Shown: positions 1 to 8,219, numbered from the stretch's first letter. The stretch is 37,969 nt of DNA from VFMC01 sp044238435 (GCA_044238435.1 JBIIDH010000022.1:1-37969); one strand, 5' to 3'. Made by a program: numbers and translations. Notes: generated from the letters alone by a model not told the origin.

Positions 1-384
1 GGTGTCGACGGCGAACGGCACGATGACCATCTCCATCTCCATGCCGATGCGCATCTGCTCGGGATCGTTGATGGTGAGCCGGCTCTCGACGATGACCTGG
101 TCGCCCAACTGCACGTAGCCCACGCCGTACGGCACGAACTCCTTCGCCGACTCGGTGCCGGCGTAGGGCGGGTTCTTCGGTAGGAAGCCCTGGATGGTCC
201 AGCTCCACAGCGTGCCGCGCCGGGGCAGCAGCACCTGCTCGACCACCCGCGACGAGGTCTTCGGGCACGAGGTGGCCTGCGGGAACACCGTCACGCCGCT
301 CTCGGGGAAGTAGCTGCCGATCAACCGGGGGTCGTCGGCGGGCCAGGTGAACACACCTTCGGTGACAGCGATCTGTTCGGACAC
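1..384 (-). CDS. DUF35-type OB-fold protein, C-terminus cut by window edge
   Basis: The reading frame runs off the left edge; 128 residues are visible. It has the layout of the DUF35/OB-fold family (acyl-CoA-associated proteins found beside thiolases and CoA ligases). A Cys-containing stretch (TSCPKTSS) stands where the zinc ribbon usually sits, followed by the beta-rich segment LWSWTIQGF, then YGVGYVQL and DPEQMRIGMEMEM, which resemble the strands and the DP-x-x-L-x-x-G-M signature of the OB fold. The ribbon looks degenerate, as only one Cys of the usual C-x2-C is visible. The start is taken as GTG at 384, the only good in-frame start before the body of the protein; there is no clear ribosome site. 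It is divergent from the NUDIX gene with 32 bases between. A role in fatty-acid or steroid CoA metabolism is inference from the family. Confidence 0.7.
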   Translation of the reverse strand, partial: MSEQIAVTEGVFTWPADDPRLIGSYFPESGVTVFPQATSCPKTSSRVVEQVLLPRRGTLWSWTIQGFLPKNPPYAGTESAKEFVPYGVGYVQLGDQVIVESRLTINDPEQMRIGMEMEMVIVPFAVDT

Positions 385-401
385 GTCGTCATCGTCGCAC
401 G

Positions 402-407
402 TAGGCT
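402..407 (+). promoter_or_regulatory. Putative -10 hexamer TAGGCT of the NUDIX gene
   Basis: TAGGCT lies 9 bases before the ATG at 417. Transcription would begin at or within about 3 bases of the start codon, so the mRNA would be almost leaderless. No ribosome site is visible in the gap. Confidence 0.4.
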
Positions 408-416
408 GCCTGCGCG

Positions 417-956
417 ATGAAGTGGACGGTGCACGGCGAACGGGTCATCTACGACAGCCCCTGGGTGCGCCTGGCGCTCACCGATGTCGAGATCCCGGGT
501 GGGTCCCGCTTCGAGCACCATGTGGTGCGCATGCCCGCCGAGGCCGCGGGCACCGTGGTGGTCGACCCCATGCGCGGTGTGCTGCTGCTGTGGCGGCACC
601 GCTTCACCACCGACACCTGGGGCTGGGAAGTGCCGGCCGGGCGTGTCGACGAGGGCGAGACGCCCATCGAAGCCGCAGCTCGCGAGGCCTACGAAGAGAC
701 CGGCTGGCAGCCCGGGCCGTTGACGCTGCTCACCACCTATCACCCCCACAACGGGTCGAGCGACGCCACGTTCCACCTGTTCGTCGCCGACGGCGCCACC
801 TACGTGGGCGACCCACCCGACGCATCGGAGAGCGAGCGCGTGGAGTGGCTCACGCTCGACCAGGTGCGCGCCGAGATGGCCGCGGGCCGGGTGCTCGACG
901 GCCTGTCGCTCACCGCCCTGCTGTGGTGGATGACGCACCATCACACGCGATCTTGA
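417..956 (+). CDS. NUDIX hydrolase, ADP-ribose pyrophosphatase-like
   Basis: A 179-residue protein with a complete NUDIX box at residues 75-97: G-x5-E-x7-RE-x2-EE-x-GW. The two conserved Glu of the REAYEETGW segment would bind the catalytic Mg2+. The preceding WGWEVPAGRV is typical of ADP-ribose/ADP-sugar pyrophosphatases (NudF/YffH-like), which hydrolyse nucleoside diphosphates linked to another group. The N-terminus (WTVHGERVIYDSPWVRL) matches the usual beta-strand lead-in of that group, and the length is normal. The protein is expected in the cytosol. The gene is monocistronic or heads a short unit with the lipoprotein 67 bases downstream. The exact substrate cannot be read from sequence. 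Confidence 0.88.
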   Translation: MKWTVHGERVIYDSPWVRLALTDVEIPGGSRFEHHVVRMPAEAAGTVVVDPMRGVLLLWRHRFTTDTWGWEVPAGRVDEGETPIEAAAREAYEETGWQPGPLTLLTTYHPHNGSSDATFHLFVADGATYVGDPPDASESERVEWLTLDQVRAEMAAGRVLDGLSLTALLWWMTHHHTRS

Positions 957-1009
957 CAAGACTGTGCTCCAGCAGCGGGGCAGTCCTGCCGATGTCTGCA
1001 GTGACACCT

Positions 1010-1015
1010 AGGAGG
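1010..1015 (+). promoter_or_regulatory. Strong ribosome-binding site AGGAGG
   Basis: A perfect AGGAGG lies 8 bases before the GTG at 1024 and decides that start for the acidic lipoprotein. It is one of the few consensus Shine-Dalgarno sequences in the window. Confidence 0.8.
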
Positions 1016-1023
1016 ATCCACCC

Positions 1024-1512
1024 GTGACCAAGAAGACTCTCGCCGCAGCCATCGCCACCCTGGCCCTGCTCGGCGCATCCTGTGGCGGCAGCGACGGCGG
1101 CAGCGGCGATGCAGCCAAGATCGCCGACAAGATCATGACGTCGGCGAAGGACGAGGGCATGGATCTCGACAAGTCGTGCGTCACGAAGTTGGCCGAGAAG
1201 TTCAACGACGCCGACACCGCGATGCTCGTCGACAACCTCGACAACGAGGACTTCGACCTCGATCAGCTGAGCGACGAAGGCGCTGCCCTCGGGATGCAGG
1301 TGATCGGCTGCGCCGACAAAGATGCCCTCGTCGACATGATGATGGAAGAGATCGGCGACGTGCCCGGCGCCGATCCGGAGTGCATCCGTGCAGCACTCGA
1401 CAAGCTCGACACCGACGCACTGATCGAGTTGGGCGAGTCGGAAGGCGATCCGAGCAGTTCGTCGGGCGAGGCCCTGATGACCGATGTGATGGCCTGCCTC
1501 ACCGGCAGCTGA
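1024..1512 (+). CDS. Small acidic secreted lipoprotein, unknown function
   Basis: A 162-residue protein beginning with a short basic n-region (MTKK), a hydrophobic stretch and LLGASC, so Cys20 is the likely lipidation site. The lipobox is relaxed, with Gly at -3. A Gly/Ser/Asp linker follows. The mature part is strongly acidic and helical-looking, with Asp/Glu-rich segments such as DNEDFDLDQLSDEG and four Cys in two widely spaced pairs that could form disulfides. I do not recognise a domain. The start is fixed by the AGGAGG 8 bases upstream. The gene converges with tetR: its stop ends at 1512 and the tetR stop begins at 1514, leaving no room for a terminator. Confidence 0.75.
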   Translation: MTKKTLAAAIATLALLGASCGGSDGGSGDAAKIADKIMTSAKDEGMDLDKSCVTKLAEKFNDADTAMLVDNLDNEDFDLDQLSDEGAALGMQVIGCADKDALVDMMMEEIGDVPGADPECIRAALDKLDTDALIELGESEGDPSSSSGEALMTDVMACLTGS

Positions 1513-1513
1513 G

Positions 1514-2158
1514 TCAGCGCAGCAGGGTGCCGTCGATCATGCGTCGCAGCATGGCTACGGCATCGGCATGACGTCGAGCGTCTCCGGTCTGGTCGCTGAA
1601 GCGGGCCAGGCCGGAGAGCACGGCGGTGAGCAGGTCGCCCAGGGCATCGGGCGACACACCGTTCGCCAGTTCGCCGCGGTCGGCCGCATCGGCCGCCAGG
1701 TGGTGCAGGAAACGGTGGTGCTGGGCTCGCACGGGGGCGAGCAGCGCGCGTAACTCGGGATGTCGCTGGGCTTCGCCCGCCACACCCACCACGAACGCAG
1801 CGATGGAGGGATCGATGCGGTTGGTCTCGACCGCGGCGTCGAGCACTGCGCCGAAGCGGTCGCGCAGCGTGTCGTGCCCGACGACCGCCTTCTCGAACGA
1901 GCCGTAGACGATGGCTTGCACCTGCTCGTAGACGGCCGCGTAGAGCTCGGCCTTCGAGGGGTAGTAGTGGTAGATCGCTCCGCTGGTGATGCCCGCTGCG
2001 GCAGCGATGCGCTTGTTGGTGGTGGCGTCGAAGCCGTCGCGGGCGAACAGGCCGCGGGCCACATCGAGCAACCGCTCGTGTGTCTCGGCCGAGGCGACGT
2101 CCTTCGGTCGACCCAGCCGCCGGCCGGATGTCGGCACGGGCTGAGGGGCTGCAGACAT
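1514..2158 (-). CDS. TetR-family transcriptional regulator
   Basis: A 214-residue protein with a TetR N-terminal DNA-binding domain. ETHERLLDVARGLFARDGF forms helix 1, and TTNKRIAAAAGITSGAIYHYY followed by PSKAELY is the classic TetR helix-turn-helix at roughly residues 45-75. The C-terminal two thirds is the variable ligand-binding and dimerisation domain. This is the last gene of the minus-strand acyl-CoA synthetase/ECH/P450/ECH operon, 3 bases after the upstream crotonase stop, so it is most likely the local repressor, released by a substrate or CoA intermediate of that pathway (inference). A short N-terminal extension (MSAAPQPVPTSG) precedes the domain. It ends 1 base from the convergent lipoprotein stop. 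Confidence 0.9.
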   Translation of the reverse strand: MSAAPQPVPTSGRRLGRPKDVASAETHERLLDVARGLFARDGFDATTNKRIAAAAGITSGAIYHYYPSKAELYAAVYEQVQAIVYGSFEKAVVGHDTLRDRFGAVLDAAVETNRIDPSIAAFVVGVAGEAQRHPELRALLAPVRAQHHRFLHHLAADAADRGELANGVSPDALGDLLTAVLSGLARFSDQTGDARRHADAVAMLRRMIDGTLLR

Positions 2159-2161
2159 CGG

Positions 2162-3001
2162 TCAGCTCGACTTCTTCGGCCCCGGGTCGACCGGGATGCC
2201 GAACTTCACCCTGTTGTGGGCGTGGGCGAGGTGCTGGTTGGTGAACGCAGCCCGAAGCGCCGTCCACTGACCCTGCGCCTCGAGCGTCTGGTTCACGCTC
2301 TCCTTCGCCAACTTCAGGGCGAAGCTGGGCCGCTGGGCGATGCGTCCGGCCATCGACATGGTGAACGAGCGCAGGTCGGCCGACGGCACGACGTGGTTCA
2401 CCATGCCCAGCCGGTGGGCCTCCTCGGCCGTCACCCAGTCGCCCGTGAACAACAGCTCCTTGGCCTTGCGGGCGCCGAACTCCCACGGGTGGGCGAAGTA
2501 CTCGACGCCGTTCACACCCATGCCCACCACCGGGTCGCTGAACACCGCGTCGTCGGCAGCGATGATGACGTCGGCCACCCACAACAGCATCAGGCCACCG
2601 GCGATGGTCTTGCCCTGCGCCGCGGCGATGAGCGGCTTGGGGATGTTGCGCCACCGCCAGCACATCTGGAAGTAGACCTCCTCCTCCCAGGCCATGTGCC
2701 CCTCCTGGCCCTCGCGGCCGTAACCGCCGTGGGTGGAGACGAGGTCGAAGTCGCGGTGGCTCTCGGTGTCGCGCAGGTCGTGCCCGCTCGAGAAGTGCGG
2801 GCCGTCGGCCTGCAGCACGATGACCTTCACGTCGCTGCGCCGCGCCGCGTCGTCGAACGCGGCGTTCATCTCGTAGGTCATCCGCTTGTTCTGCGCGTTG
2901 CGGCTGTCGGGCCGGTCGAGGGTGACCACGGCGATGCCGTTGGGGCCGGGCTCGACGACGTCGTAGCGGATGGTCTGGAGGGCGTCGAGCGACACGCTCA
3001 T
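2162..3001 (-). CDS. Enoyl-CoA hydratase/isomerase family protein (crotonase fold)
   Basis: A 279-residue crotonase. VVTLDRPDSRNAQNKRMTYEM is the N-terminal strand/helix of the fold. FSSGHDLRDTES carries the first oxyanion-hole region. AAAQGKTIAGGLMLLWVADVIIAADDAVF carries the second oxyanion-hole Gly pair. The catalytic acid positions cannot be assigned with certainty. The ATG at 3001 was chosen because it overlaps the P450 stop by 4 bases (ATGA) and fits the family N-terminus; the longer frame upstream lies inside the P450 gene. As the fourth gene of the operon it probably hydrates or isomerises the CoA thioester of the same substrate that the P450 hydroxylates; the substrate is unknown. 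Confidence 0.88.
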   Translation of the reverse strand: MSVSLDALQTIRYDVVEPGPNGIAVVTLDRPDSRNAQNKRMTYEMNAAFDDAARRSDVKVIVLQADGPHFSSGHDLRDTESHRDFDLVSTHGGYGREGQEGHMAWEEEVYFQMCWRWRNIPKPLIAAAQGKTIAGGLMLLWVADVIIAADDAVFSDPVVGMGVNGVEYFAHPWEFGARKAKELLFTGDWVTAEEAHRLGMVNHVVPSADLRSFTMSMAGRIAQRPSFALKLAKESVNQTLEAQGQWTALRAAFTNQHLAHAHNRVKFGIPVDPGPKKSS

Positions 3002-4263
3002 GCTGGGGCTCCTGAATGTTGGGCGGGAGTACAGGTGAGATGCAGCGCCGACAGCCCGCGCAGGGTCATCGACAACTCGCGGTGGGTGGGTGCATCGACC
3101 GAGGTGTCGAGCGCCCAATCGGCGCACCGGTCGAACAGCAACTCGAACGCGATGCGCGCCTCGCTACGCGCCAGGGCGGCGCCGGGGCAGAAGTGCGGAC
3201 CCTGACCGAACGCGAGGTGGGTGCGCGCGTTGTCGCGGGTGATGTCGAACGCCGCGGCGCCCGGGTACTTGGCGTCGTCGCGGTTGGCGCAGCCGTACAT
3301 CATCATCAAGATCGACCCGGCGGGAACGGCCACACCTCCCACCTCCACATCCACCTTGGCCACGCGGGGCAGCATCTGCACCGGCGACTCGTAACGCAGC
3401 GCCTCCTCCACCAGGTTGGGGATGAGGCTGCGGTCGGCCAGCACGGCTGCCATCTGCGCCGGGTGCTCGAGCAGGGCCAGCATGCCGGCGGCGATGAGCT
3501 TGGTGGTGGTCTCGTTGCCCGCCACCAGCAACTGCTCGATCACGTTCAGCAGTTCGGGCATCGACAGCTGTTCACCGGCGCGTTCACCCGAGTCGAAGCG
3601 GGCCTGCACCAGGTCGCTGAGCAGGTCGTCGCGGGGGTCGGTTTCGCGTTCGCGGCAGCGCTCGGCCATGTAGCGCTGCATCTCCACCCTGCTGCGTGCG
3701 CACTCGAGCTGACGCTCGGGGCTGAGCAGTCCCGACAGCGGGGCCACCGAATCATCGCTCCACCGCTTGAAGGCCGGCATGTCGGCCCGGTCGACACCGA
3801 GCGCGTCGGCGATGACGGTGAGCGGCAGGCCGACGGCGAACTCGCTCACCAGCTCGACGCGTCCGGTGTCGGCCCAGCGGTCGATGAGGTCGTTGGCGAT
3901 CTGACGGATCTCGCCCTCGAGTTGGGCGACGCGCTTGGGCGTGAAGGCCTTGTTCACCAGCGCACGGAACTGGGTGTGGCTGGGCGGGTCGTTGGTGAGC
4001 AGCGTGTTCACCGACGGGTAGGCCTCGGCCTGGATGGCGCGCAACTCGTCCGACGGCGGCGGCGCGGTGAACGAGTTGCGCATGTTGCTGCTGAACCGCT
4101 CGGTGTCGCGCACCACCGCCATCACGTCGTCGTAGCGGCTGACGAGCCAGAAACCCAGGGGCGTCTGGTGCACCGGGGCTTCGTTGCGCACCCGCTCGAA
4201 GAACGGGTAGGGACATTCGAGCACCTCGGGGCTGACGAGGATCTGCTGGGTGATGTCGCTCAT
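2998..4263 (-). CDS. Cytochrome P450 monooxygenase
   Basis: A 421-residue class I bacterial P450, soluble and dependent on ferredoxin/reductase partners not seen nearby. It shows the I-helix oxygen-activating motif AGNETT, the K-helix ExxR (EALR), and the heme loop FGQGPHFCPG with Cys359 as the thiolate ligand. LTNDPPSHTQFRALVNKAFTP is the standard C-helix region. Start and stop overlap neighbouring crotonase genes by 4 bases (ATGA) on both sides, showing strict coupling in one operon. It presumably hydroxylates a fatty-acid, terpenoid or steroid-side-chain type substrate, either free or after activation by the CoA synthetase. The substrate class is inference from the neighbours. Confidence 0.95.
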   Translation of the reverse strand: MSDITQQILVSPEVLECPYPFFERVRNEAPVHQTPLGFWLVSRYDDVMAVVRDTERFSSNMRNSFTAPPPSDELRAIQAEAYPSVNTLLTNDPPSHTQFRALVNKAFTPKRVAQLEGEIRQIANDLIDRWADTGRVELVSEFAVGLPLTVIADALGVDRADMPAFKRWSDDSVAPLSGLLSPERQLECARSRVEMQRYMAERCRERETDPRDDLLSDLVQARFDSGERAGEQLSMPELLNVIEQLLVAGNETTTKLIAAGMLALLEHPAQMAAVLADRSLIPNLVEEALRYESPVQMLPRVAKVDVEVGGVAVPAGSILMMMYGCANRDDAKYPGAAAFDITRDNARTHLAFGQGPHFCPGAALARSEARIAFELLFDRCADWALDTSVDAPTHRELSMTLRGLSALHLTCTPAQHSGAPA

Positions 4264-5138
4264 CGTTCACCGTCCTGTCGAGAAGGGTCGTGAGGGGTTG
4301 CGGTGCGGTAGTCGCCGAACTGCTCGTCGCGTTCGCTGAGCGCCGTGGTGACACCCTGGGCGAACCGGGCGAAGTACTCGCGTGAACTGCGCTGGTGGAA
4401 ACCGAGGGCGTTGATGTCGGCGGTGGCACGCATGCCGTCGCGCATGCCCATCGCCTCCATGGCCCGGTGGACGACACGCTTGTTCAGCGCCTGCAGATCG
4501 GGCGGCACCTTGGCCACGCGGGCGGCGATCTCGAGCACGCGCTCGTCGAGTTCGTCGGCAGCAAAGGCTCGGTTGGCGAACCCGGCCGCTACGGCCTCGT
4601 CGCCGGTCATCGAGTCGCCCGTCAGCATCGCCTCCATCGCTTTGCGCATGCCCATCAGCCACACGTGCCAGGCCATGTCGGGCGAGCTCATCGACCGCAC
4701 CGGCGGGTAGCCCACCTGTGCGTCGTGCGCCACGTACACGAGGTCGCACGCAGTGGCCAGTTCGGTGCCACCGGCGAGGCAGTAGCCGTGCACCTGGGCG
4801 ATGATGGGCGTGGCGAGGTCCATCATCTCGAACCAGCCATGCAGCACGTGGCGGGCCCAACCGCCGTCGGCCTTGGTGATGGGCCAGGGCAATGGCTCAC
4901 CGGGATCTTGCGCCAGGTCATATCCGGCCGAGAAGCAGGCACCTGCACCGCGGATGACGATCACCCGCACGGCCGGGTCGGCGTCGGCGGAGCGGAGCGC
5001 CGCGAACAGCTCGGTGCGCAGCGCATTCGACAGCGCGTTGCGCTTGGTGGGTCGGTTGAGGGTGAGCCGGCACACGGCCTCGGCCGGATGGTCGACGAGC
5101 ACCAGCGGTGCAGCCTGGTCAGCCAATGGTGCGCCCAC
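4260..5138 (-). CDS. Enoyl-CoA hydratase/isomerase family protein (crotonase fold)
   Basis: A 292-residue crotonase, second gene of the operon. CRLTLNRPTKRNALSNALR, then GAGACFSAGYDLAQDP (first oxyanion-hole segment) and AQVHGYCLAGGTELATACDL (second segment, with GG) define the fold. It carries an insert after the first segment (PLPWPITKADGG...WFEMMDL) common in actinobacterial paralogues found in steroid and isoprenoid degradation clusters. The start ATG at 5138 lies 20 bases inside the end of the acyl-CoA synthetase gene, and its stop overlaps the P450 start by 4 bases. The two crotonases of the operon are not close copies, so they probably act at different steps. Confidence 0.88.
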   Translation of the reverse strand: MGAPLADQAAPLVLVDHPAEAVCRLTLNRPTKRNALSNALRTELFAALRSADADPAVRVIVIRGAGACFSAGYDLAQDPGEPLPWPITKADGGWARHVLHGWFEMMDLATPIIAQVHGYCLAGGTELATACDLVYVAHDAQVGYPPVRSMSSPDMAWHVWLMGMRKAMEAMLTGDSMTGDEAVAAGFANRAFAADELDERVLEIAARVAKVPPDLQALNKRVVHRAMEAMGMRDGMRATADINALGFHQRSSREYFARFAQGVTTALSERDEQFGDYRTATPHDPSRQDGER

Positions 5139-6657
5139 CTTCCCAGTAGGGCGCGCGCAGCGCCCGCTTGTTCACCTTGCCCATCGCGTTGCGGCCCACC
5201 GTGCTGACGATGTCGACGGTGCGCGGGCACTTGTACCCGGCGAGGTGCTGACGGCACACGCCGATCAGTTCGTCGGCCGACGGCGGGTCGGCCGGGTCGA
5301 GCGGCACCACGAGCGCCTTCACCGCCTCACCGAGGTCGGCGTCGGGCACACCGATCACCGCCACGTCGGCCACCTTCGGGTGGGCGATGATGACCGCCTC
5401 GGCCTCGGCCGGGTAGATGTTCACGCCACCGGCGACGATCATGTCGCTGAAGCGGTCGGTGATGTACACGTAGCCGTCGGTGTCGACGTAGCCGATCTCG
5501 CCGATGGTGAACACGCCCGGCCGCAGGTGCGCCTTGGCGGTCTTGTCGGGGTCGGTGGCGTACACCACACCGCGGCCGGTCGAGTCCTCGAAGTACAGCC
5601 GGCCCTCGGTACCGGCCGGCACCTCGTTGCCTGCCTCGTCGACCACGACGGCTCGCGTGAACGGCGGGATGCAGCGGCCCACGCTGCCGGGGTGCTCGAG
5701 CCACTCCTGGCTGCTGATCGAACAGATCGTGCCCACCTCGGTGCTGCCGTACGCGTCGGAGAACACCGGACCGAACCACTGGATCATCTCGTGCTTCACA
5801 TCGATGGGGCAGGCCGAGCCGGTGTGGGCGATGAGCTGCATGCTCGACACGTCGTAGCGGGCACGCACCTCGGCCGGCAGTTCGAGCATGCGCTTGAAGT
5901 GGGTGGGCACCATCACCGTGGTCTCGGCACGATGGGTGGCGATGGCCTCGAGTACCCGCTCGGGGTCGAACCGGCCGAGCACCACCACCGGCACACCGGC
6001 CGCCAGCAGACGCATGCCCGACAGCGGACCCGTGTGGTACATCGGCCCAACCACCAGGTGGGTGCCGAAGAGGGCGAAGCGGCCCTTCGCCAGCGCCTCG
6101 ACGTGCTCGACCACGGTGGCTCCGCCGGCGAACATCTGCGGCGGCAGTTCGACCGCTTTGGGAAAGCCGGTGGTGCCGCTGGTGTACATCAGGTTGGGCC
6201 GCGGCGCCACGTCGGTGCGCGGATCGTCGGCCGACGCAGCGGCCAGCCAGGCCTCCCACTCGACGGGTGCGCCCAGACTGCGCCACGCCACCACCAGCGG
6301 CACACCTGCCTGCTCGGCCGCCTCGATGCCGCGTTCGAGGTTCTCGGGCCCGACGAACAGCACGGCGGTCTGCGAGTCGCGCAGGATGTACGCCACCTCG
6401 TCGGCGGTGAGGTGGAAGTTCACGGGCACCGTGCTCACCCCGGCCAGCAGACCGCCGAGGTGGGCGAGGACGGTCTCGGCCGAGTTCTCGGCGTACACGG
6501 CCACCCGCCGAGCAGCCCCGAGCGGCGTGGCGTGCAGGGCGTTGATCACCCGGTCGAGGGTTGCGCTCACCTCGGCCCAGCCCAATGCCACGCGGTCGTC
6601 GCGCAAGGCCACCTCGTCGGGCTGCTCACTCGCTCGTCGTGCTGCTACCAGCGCCAT
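5119..6657 (-). CDS. Acyl-CoA synthetase / AMP-binding (ANL superfamily) ligase
   Basis: A 512-residue adenylating enzyme that would activate a carboxylic acid with ATP and then transfer it to CoA. Motifs in order: YTSGTTGFPKAV (phosphate-binding loop A3), a HTGS-containing segment, SDAYGSTEVG (A5, adenine and acyl pocket), YVDTDGYVYITDRFSDMI (A7/A8 hinge with the conserved Asp and Arg), GGVNIYPAEAE, and GKVNKRALR with the C-terminal catalytic Lys. The length is normal. It is the first gene of the operon; a GGGGGA ribosome-site-like stretch sits 3 bases before the ATG. It likely supplies the CoA ester handled by the two crotonases. Acid specificity cannot be read. Confidence 0.92.
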   Translation of the reverse strand: MALVAARRASEQPDEVALRDDRVALGWAEVSATLDRVINALHATPLGAARRVAVYAENSAETVLAHLGGLLAGVSTVPVNFHLTADEVAYILRDSQTAVLFVGPENLERGIEAAEQAGVPLVVAWRSLGAPVEWEAWLAAASADDPRTDVAPRPNLMYTSGTTGFPKAVELPPQMFAGGATVVEHVEALAKGRFALFGTHLVVGPMYHTGPLSGMRLLAAGVPVVVLGRFDPERVLEAIATHRAETTVMVPTHFKRMLELPAEVRARYDVSSMQLIAHTGSACPIDVKHEMIQWFGPVFSDAYGSTEVGTICSISSQEWLEHPGSVGRCIPPFTRAVVVDEAGNEVPAGTEGRLYFEDSTGRGVVYATDPDKTAKAHLRPGVFTIGEIGYVDTDGYVYITDRFSDMIVAGGVNIYPAEAEAVIIAHPKVADVAVIGVPDADLGEAVKALVVPLDPADPPSADELIGVCRQHLAGYKCPRTVDIVSTVGRNAMGKVNKRALRAPYWEGGRTIG

Positions 6658-6698
6658 CGCTCCCCCATCGCCCGTGCCCCAGTGTCACGGACGCCCCG

Positions 6699-6704
6699 AA
6701 TCTA
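6699..6704 (-). promoter_or_regulatory. Possible -10 hexamer (TAGATT) of the acyl-CoA synthetase operon
   Basis: On the minus strand TAGATT lies 41 bases upstream of the ATG at 6657 and gives a leader of about 35 bases containing the GGGGGA ribosome-site-like stretch. No convincing -35 is seen at 17 bases. Confidence 0.35.
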
Positions 6705-6743
6705 ACCAGCGGGTCAATTCATGCCCTCACCGGGCCCCAGACG

Positions 6744-6779
6744 CGGCAACGGCCCGCCCCGAGGGGCGGGCCGTTGCCG
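6744..6779 (-). terminator. Hairpin terminator, 17-bp perfect stem, after livK
   Basis: CGGCAACGGCCCGCCCC is followed by GA and then its exact reverse complement. The stem begins about 24 bases after the livK stop on the minus strand. No U-tract follows in either direction, as is common for high-GC actinobacterial hairpins. It separates the liv operon from the acyl-CoA synthetase operon, both minus strand. Confidence 0.75.
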
Positions 6780-6803
6780 TCGAACCGATTCGGTGAGCCG
6801 GGG

Positions 6804-8219
6804 TCAGCTCTCGAAGCTGGTGATCAGTTCACCCACGTCGGTGAACGTCGCGCTGTCGGCGTCGTACTGCACGACGACGAGCGACTCGGCGAGGAACGGA
6901 TCGGCCTCACCGTCCATCTTGTCGACCACGCCGGGGCGGGCCAGCGACGGCGCGTACTCGAAGTTGCGGGCAGCGTTGATGATCGAGGCCCGGGTGAGGC
7001 CCTCGGGCGACTCGGCAGCCTGCTTCAAGATGGCGACCGTGATCTCACCGGTGTTCCAACCGGCAGCAGCCGTGGTGATGATGTCCTTCTTGCCCAGGCC
7101 GTCCATGAAGGCGATGTACTCGGCAACGGTGGGCTCGGCCTGGACGGCCGGGTCGTTGATGTCGAGCAGGTTGTTGCTCGTGTACAGGCCGTCGGCTGCC
7201 GGGCCGGCAGCACCGAGGATGAGGCTGCTGGCACAGGTGTTGGTGATGAACACCTGCGGGTCCCAGCCGGCGTTCTGCGCCTTGGCATTGGCCAACTCGG
7301 TGAGGAAGCCGATGCAGCCGGCGCCCAGCGGCACCGCCATGATGACGTCGGGCTTCTCGCCGGCGATGGTGGTGATCTGCGAGGTGGGCGGGTTCGAGTC
7401 GGTGGGCTCGATGGTCTGCGTGCCCAGGATCTCGAGGTTGTAGTCGCCTGCGACCTCGGTGAACGCGTCGGCGTAGATCTGGCCGAACTCGTTGTTCACG
7501 TGGAACAGCGACACGGTGGCGCCGTCGGGGAACAGTTCAGCGATCTGTGCTGCGTACACGGCGGACTCGACGGTGTAGGGCACCAGGAGACCGGTGGTCC
7601 ACGGGTAGTCGGCCACCTGACCCCACGCCGGCGAACCGGTGAGGGCGTTCAGCTGCGGGATGCACTCGTCGTTCAGCACATCGCGCACTGCCGCGTTGTT
7701 GGGCGAGCCGATGATGCCCGAGAACAGGTTCACACCGGCATCGATCTGCTTGGCCACCGCACCCGGGGTGAGCTCGGCGTTGTACTGGTCGTCTTCGATG
7801 GTGAGTTCGATCGTGTAGCCGGGCAGCAGACCCTTTTCGTTGGCGAACTGCACATAGGCGTCGAAGCCGTCCTTCACCGGGGCGAAGGCGGCGGCAGCGA
7901 CACCACCGCTGAGCGGCATGGCCGAACCGATCTTCACGGTGCCCTCGATGGGCGCGTTGGCCGACTCGGGGTCGACGCAGTCGTCGGTGTTCACGGCCCA
8001 GGCAGCGGGGGCTGCCGTGGTCTCCGGGGCGGCCGAGGTCTCGGGCGCTGCCGTGGTCTCTACTGCGGCGCTGGTCTCGGGCGCTGCCGACGTCTCTACT
8101 GCGGCGCTGGTCTCGGGCGCTGCCGTGGTGGACGCCGACTCGTCGTCGCTGCCACAGGCTGCAACGAGCAGCATGCCGGCGGCGAGCAGAGCGGCGGTCT
8201 TGGTACCGCGGTGCTTCAT
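6804..8219 (-). CDS. Branched-chain-amino-acid-type ABC transporter substrate-binding lipoprotein (LivK-like)
   Basis: A 471-residue periplasmic-binding-fold type I protein. The signal peptide ends LLVAAC, so Cys22 is the lipid anchor. It is followed by an Ala/Thr/Ser/Glu-Pro linker of repeated ETSAA-like units to about residue 75, which would hold the domain away from the membrane. GTVKIGSAMPLSGGVAAAAF starts the Peripla_BP_6 domain. The mature part keeps two Cys pairs. The start overlaps the livM stop by 4 bases. As the last gene of livGFHMK it would give the importer its specificity. Homologues bind amino acids but also amides, urea or aromatic acids, so Leu/Ile/Val is not certain. Confidence 0.9.
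   Translation of the reverse strand: MKHRGTKTAALLAAGMLLVAACGSDDESASTTAAPETSAAVETSAAPETSAAVETTAAPETSAAPETTAAPAAWAVNTDDCVDPESANAPIEGTVKIGSAMPLSGGVAAAAFAPVKDGFDAYVQFANEKGLLPGYTIELTIEDDQYNAELTPGAVAKQIDAGVNLFSGIIGSPNNAAVRDVLNDECIPQLNALTGSPAWGQVADYPWTTGLLVPYTVESAVYAAQIAELFPDGATVSLFHVNNEFGQIYADAFTEVAGDYNLEILGTQTIEPTDSNPPTSQITTIAGEKPDVIMAVPLGAGCIGFLTELANAKAQNAGWDPQVFITNTCASSLILGAAGPAADGLYTSNNLLDINDPAVQAEPTVAEYIAFMDGLGKKDIITTAAAGWNTGEITVAILKQAAESPEGLTRASIINAARNFEYAPSLARPGVVDKMDGEADPFLAESLVVVQYDADSATFTDVGELITSFES
8037..8131. repeat. 36-bp tandem repeat (about 2.6 copies) in the livK linker
   Basis: A 36-bp unit beginning GGTCTCGGGCGCTGCCG is repeated at 8037-8072 and 8073-8108 with only two differences, and partly again to 8131. 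It encodes 12-residue units of the ETSAAVETSAAP type. The near identity indicates recent slippage or unequal exchange, so linker length probably varies among strains. Confidence 0.8.

Noticed and set aside
953..958. TTGACA at the NUDIX stop codon, and again at 13265-13270 at the acyl-CoA dehydrogenase stop, as -35 boxes for the next genes
   Set aside because: No acceptable -10 lies 16-18 bases downstream in either case; the match probably comes from the TGA stop context.
2999..3127. N-terminal extension of the downstream crotonase to 3127
   Set aside because: The extra 42 residues lie wholly inside the P450 gene and do not resemble a crotonase N-terminus; ATG 3001 gives the ATGA overlap seen throughout the operon.
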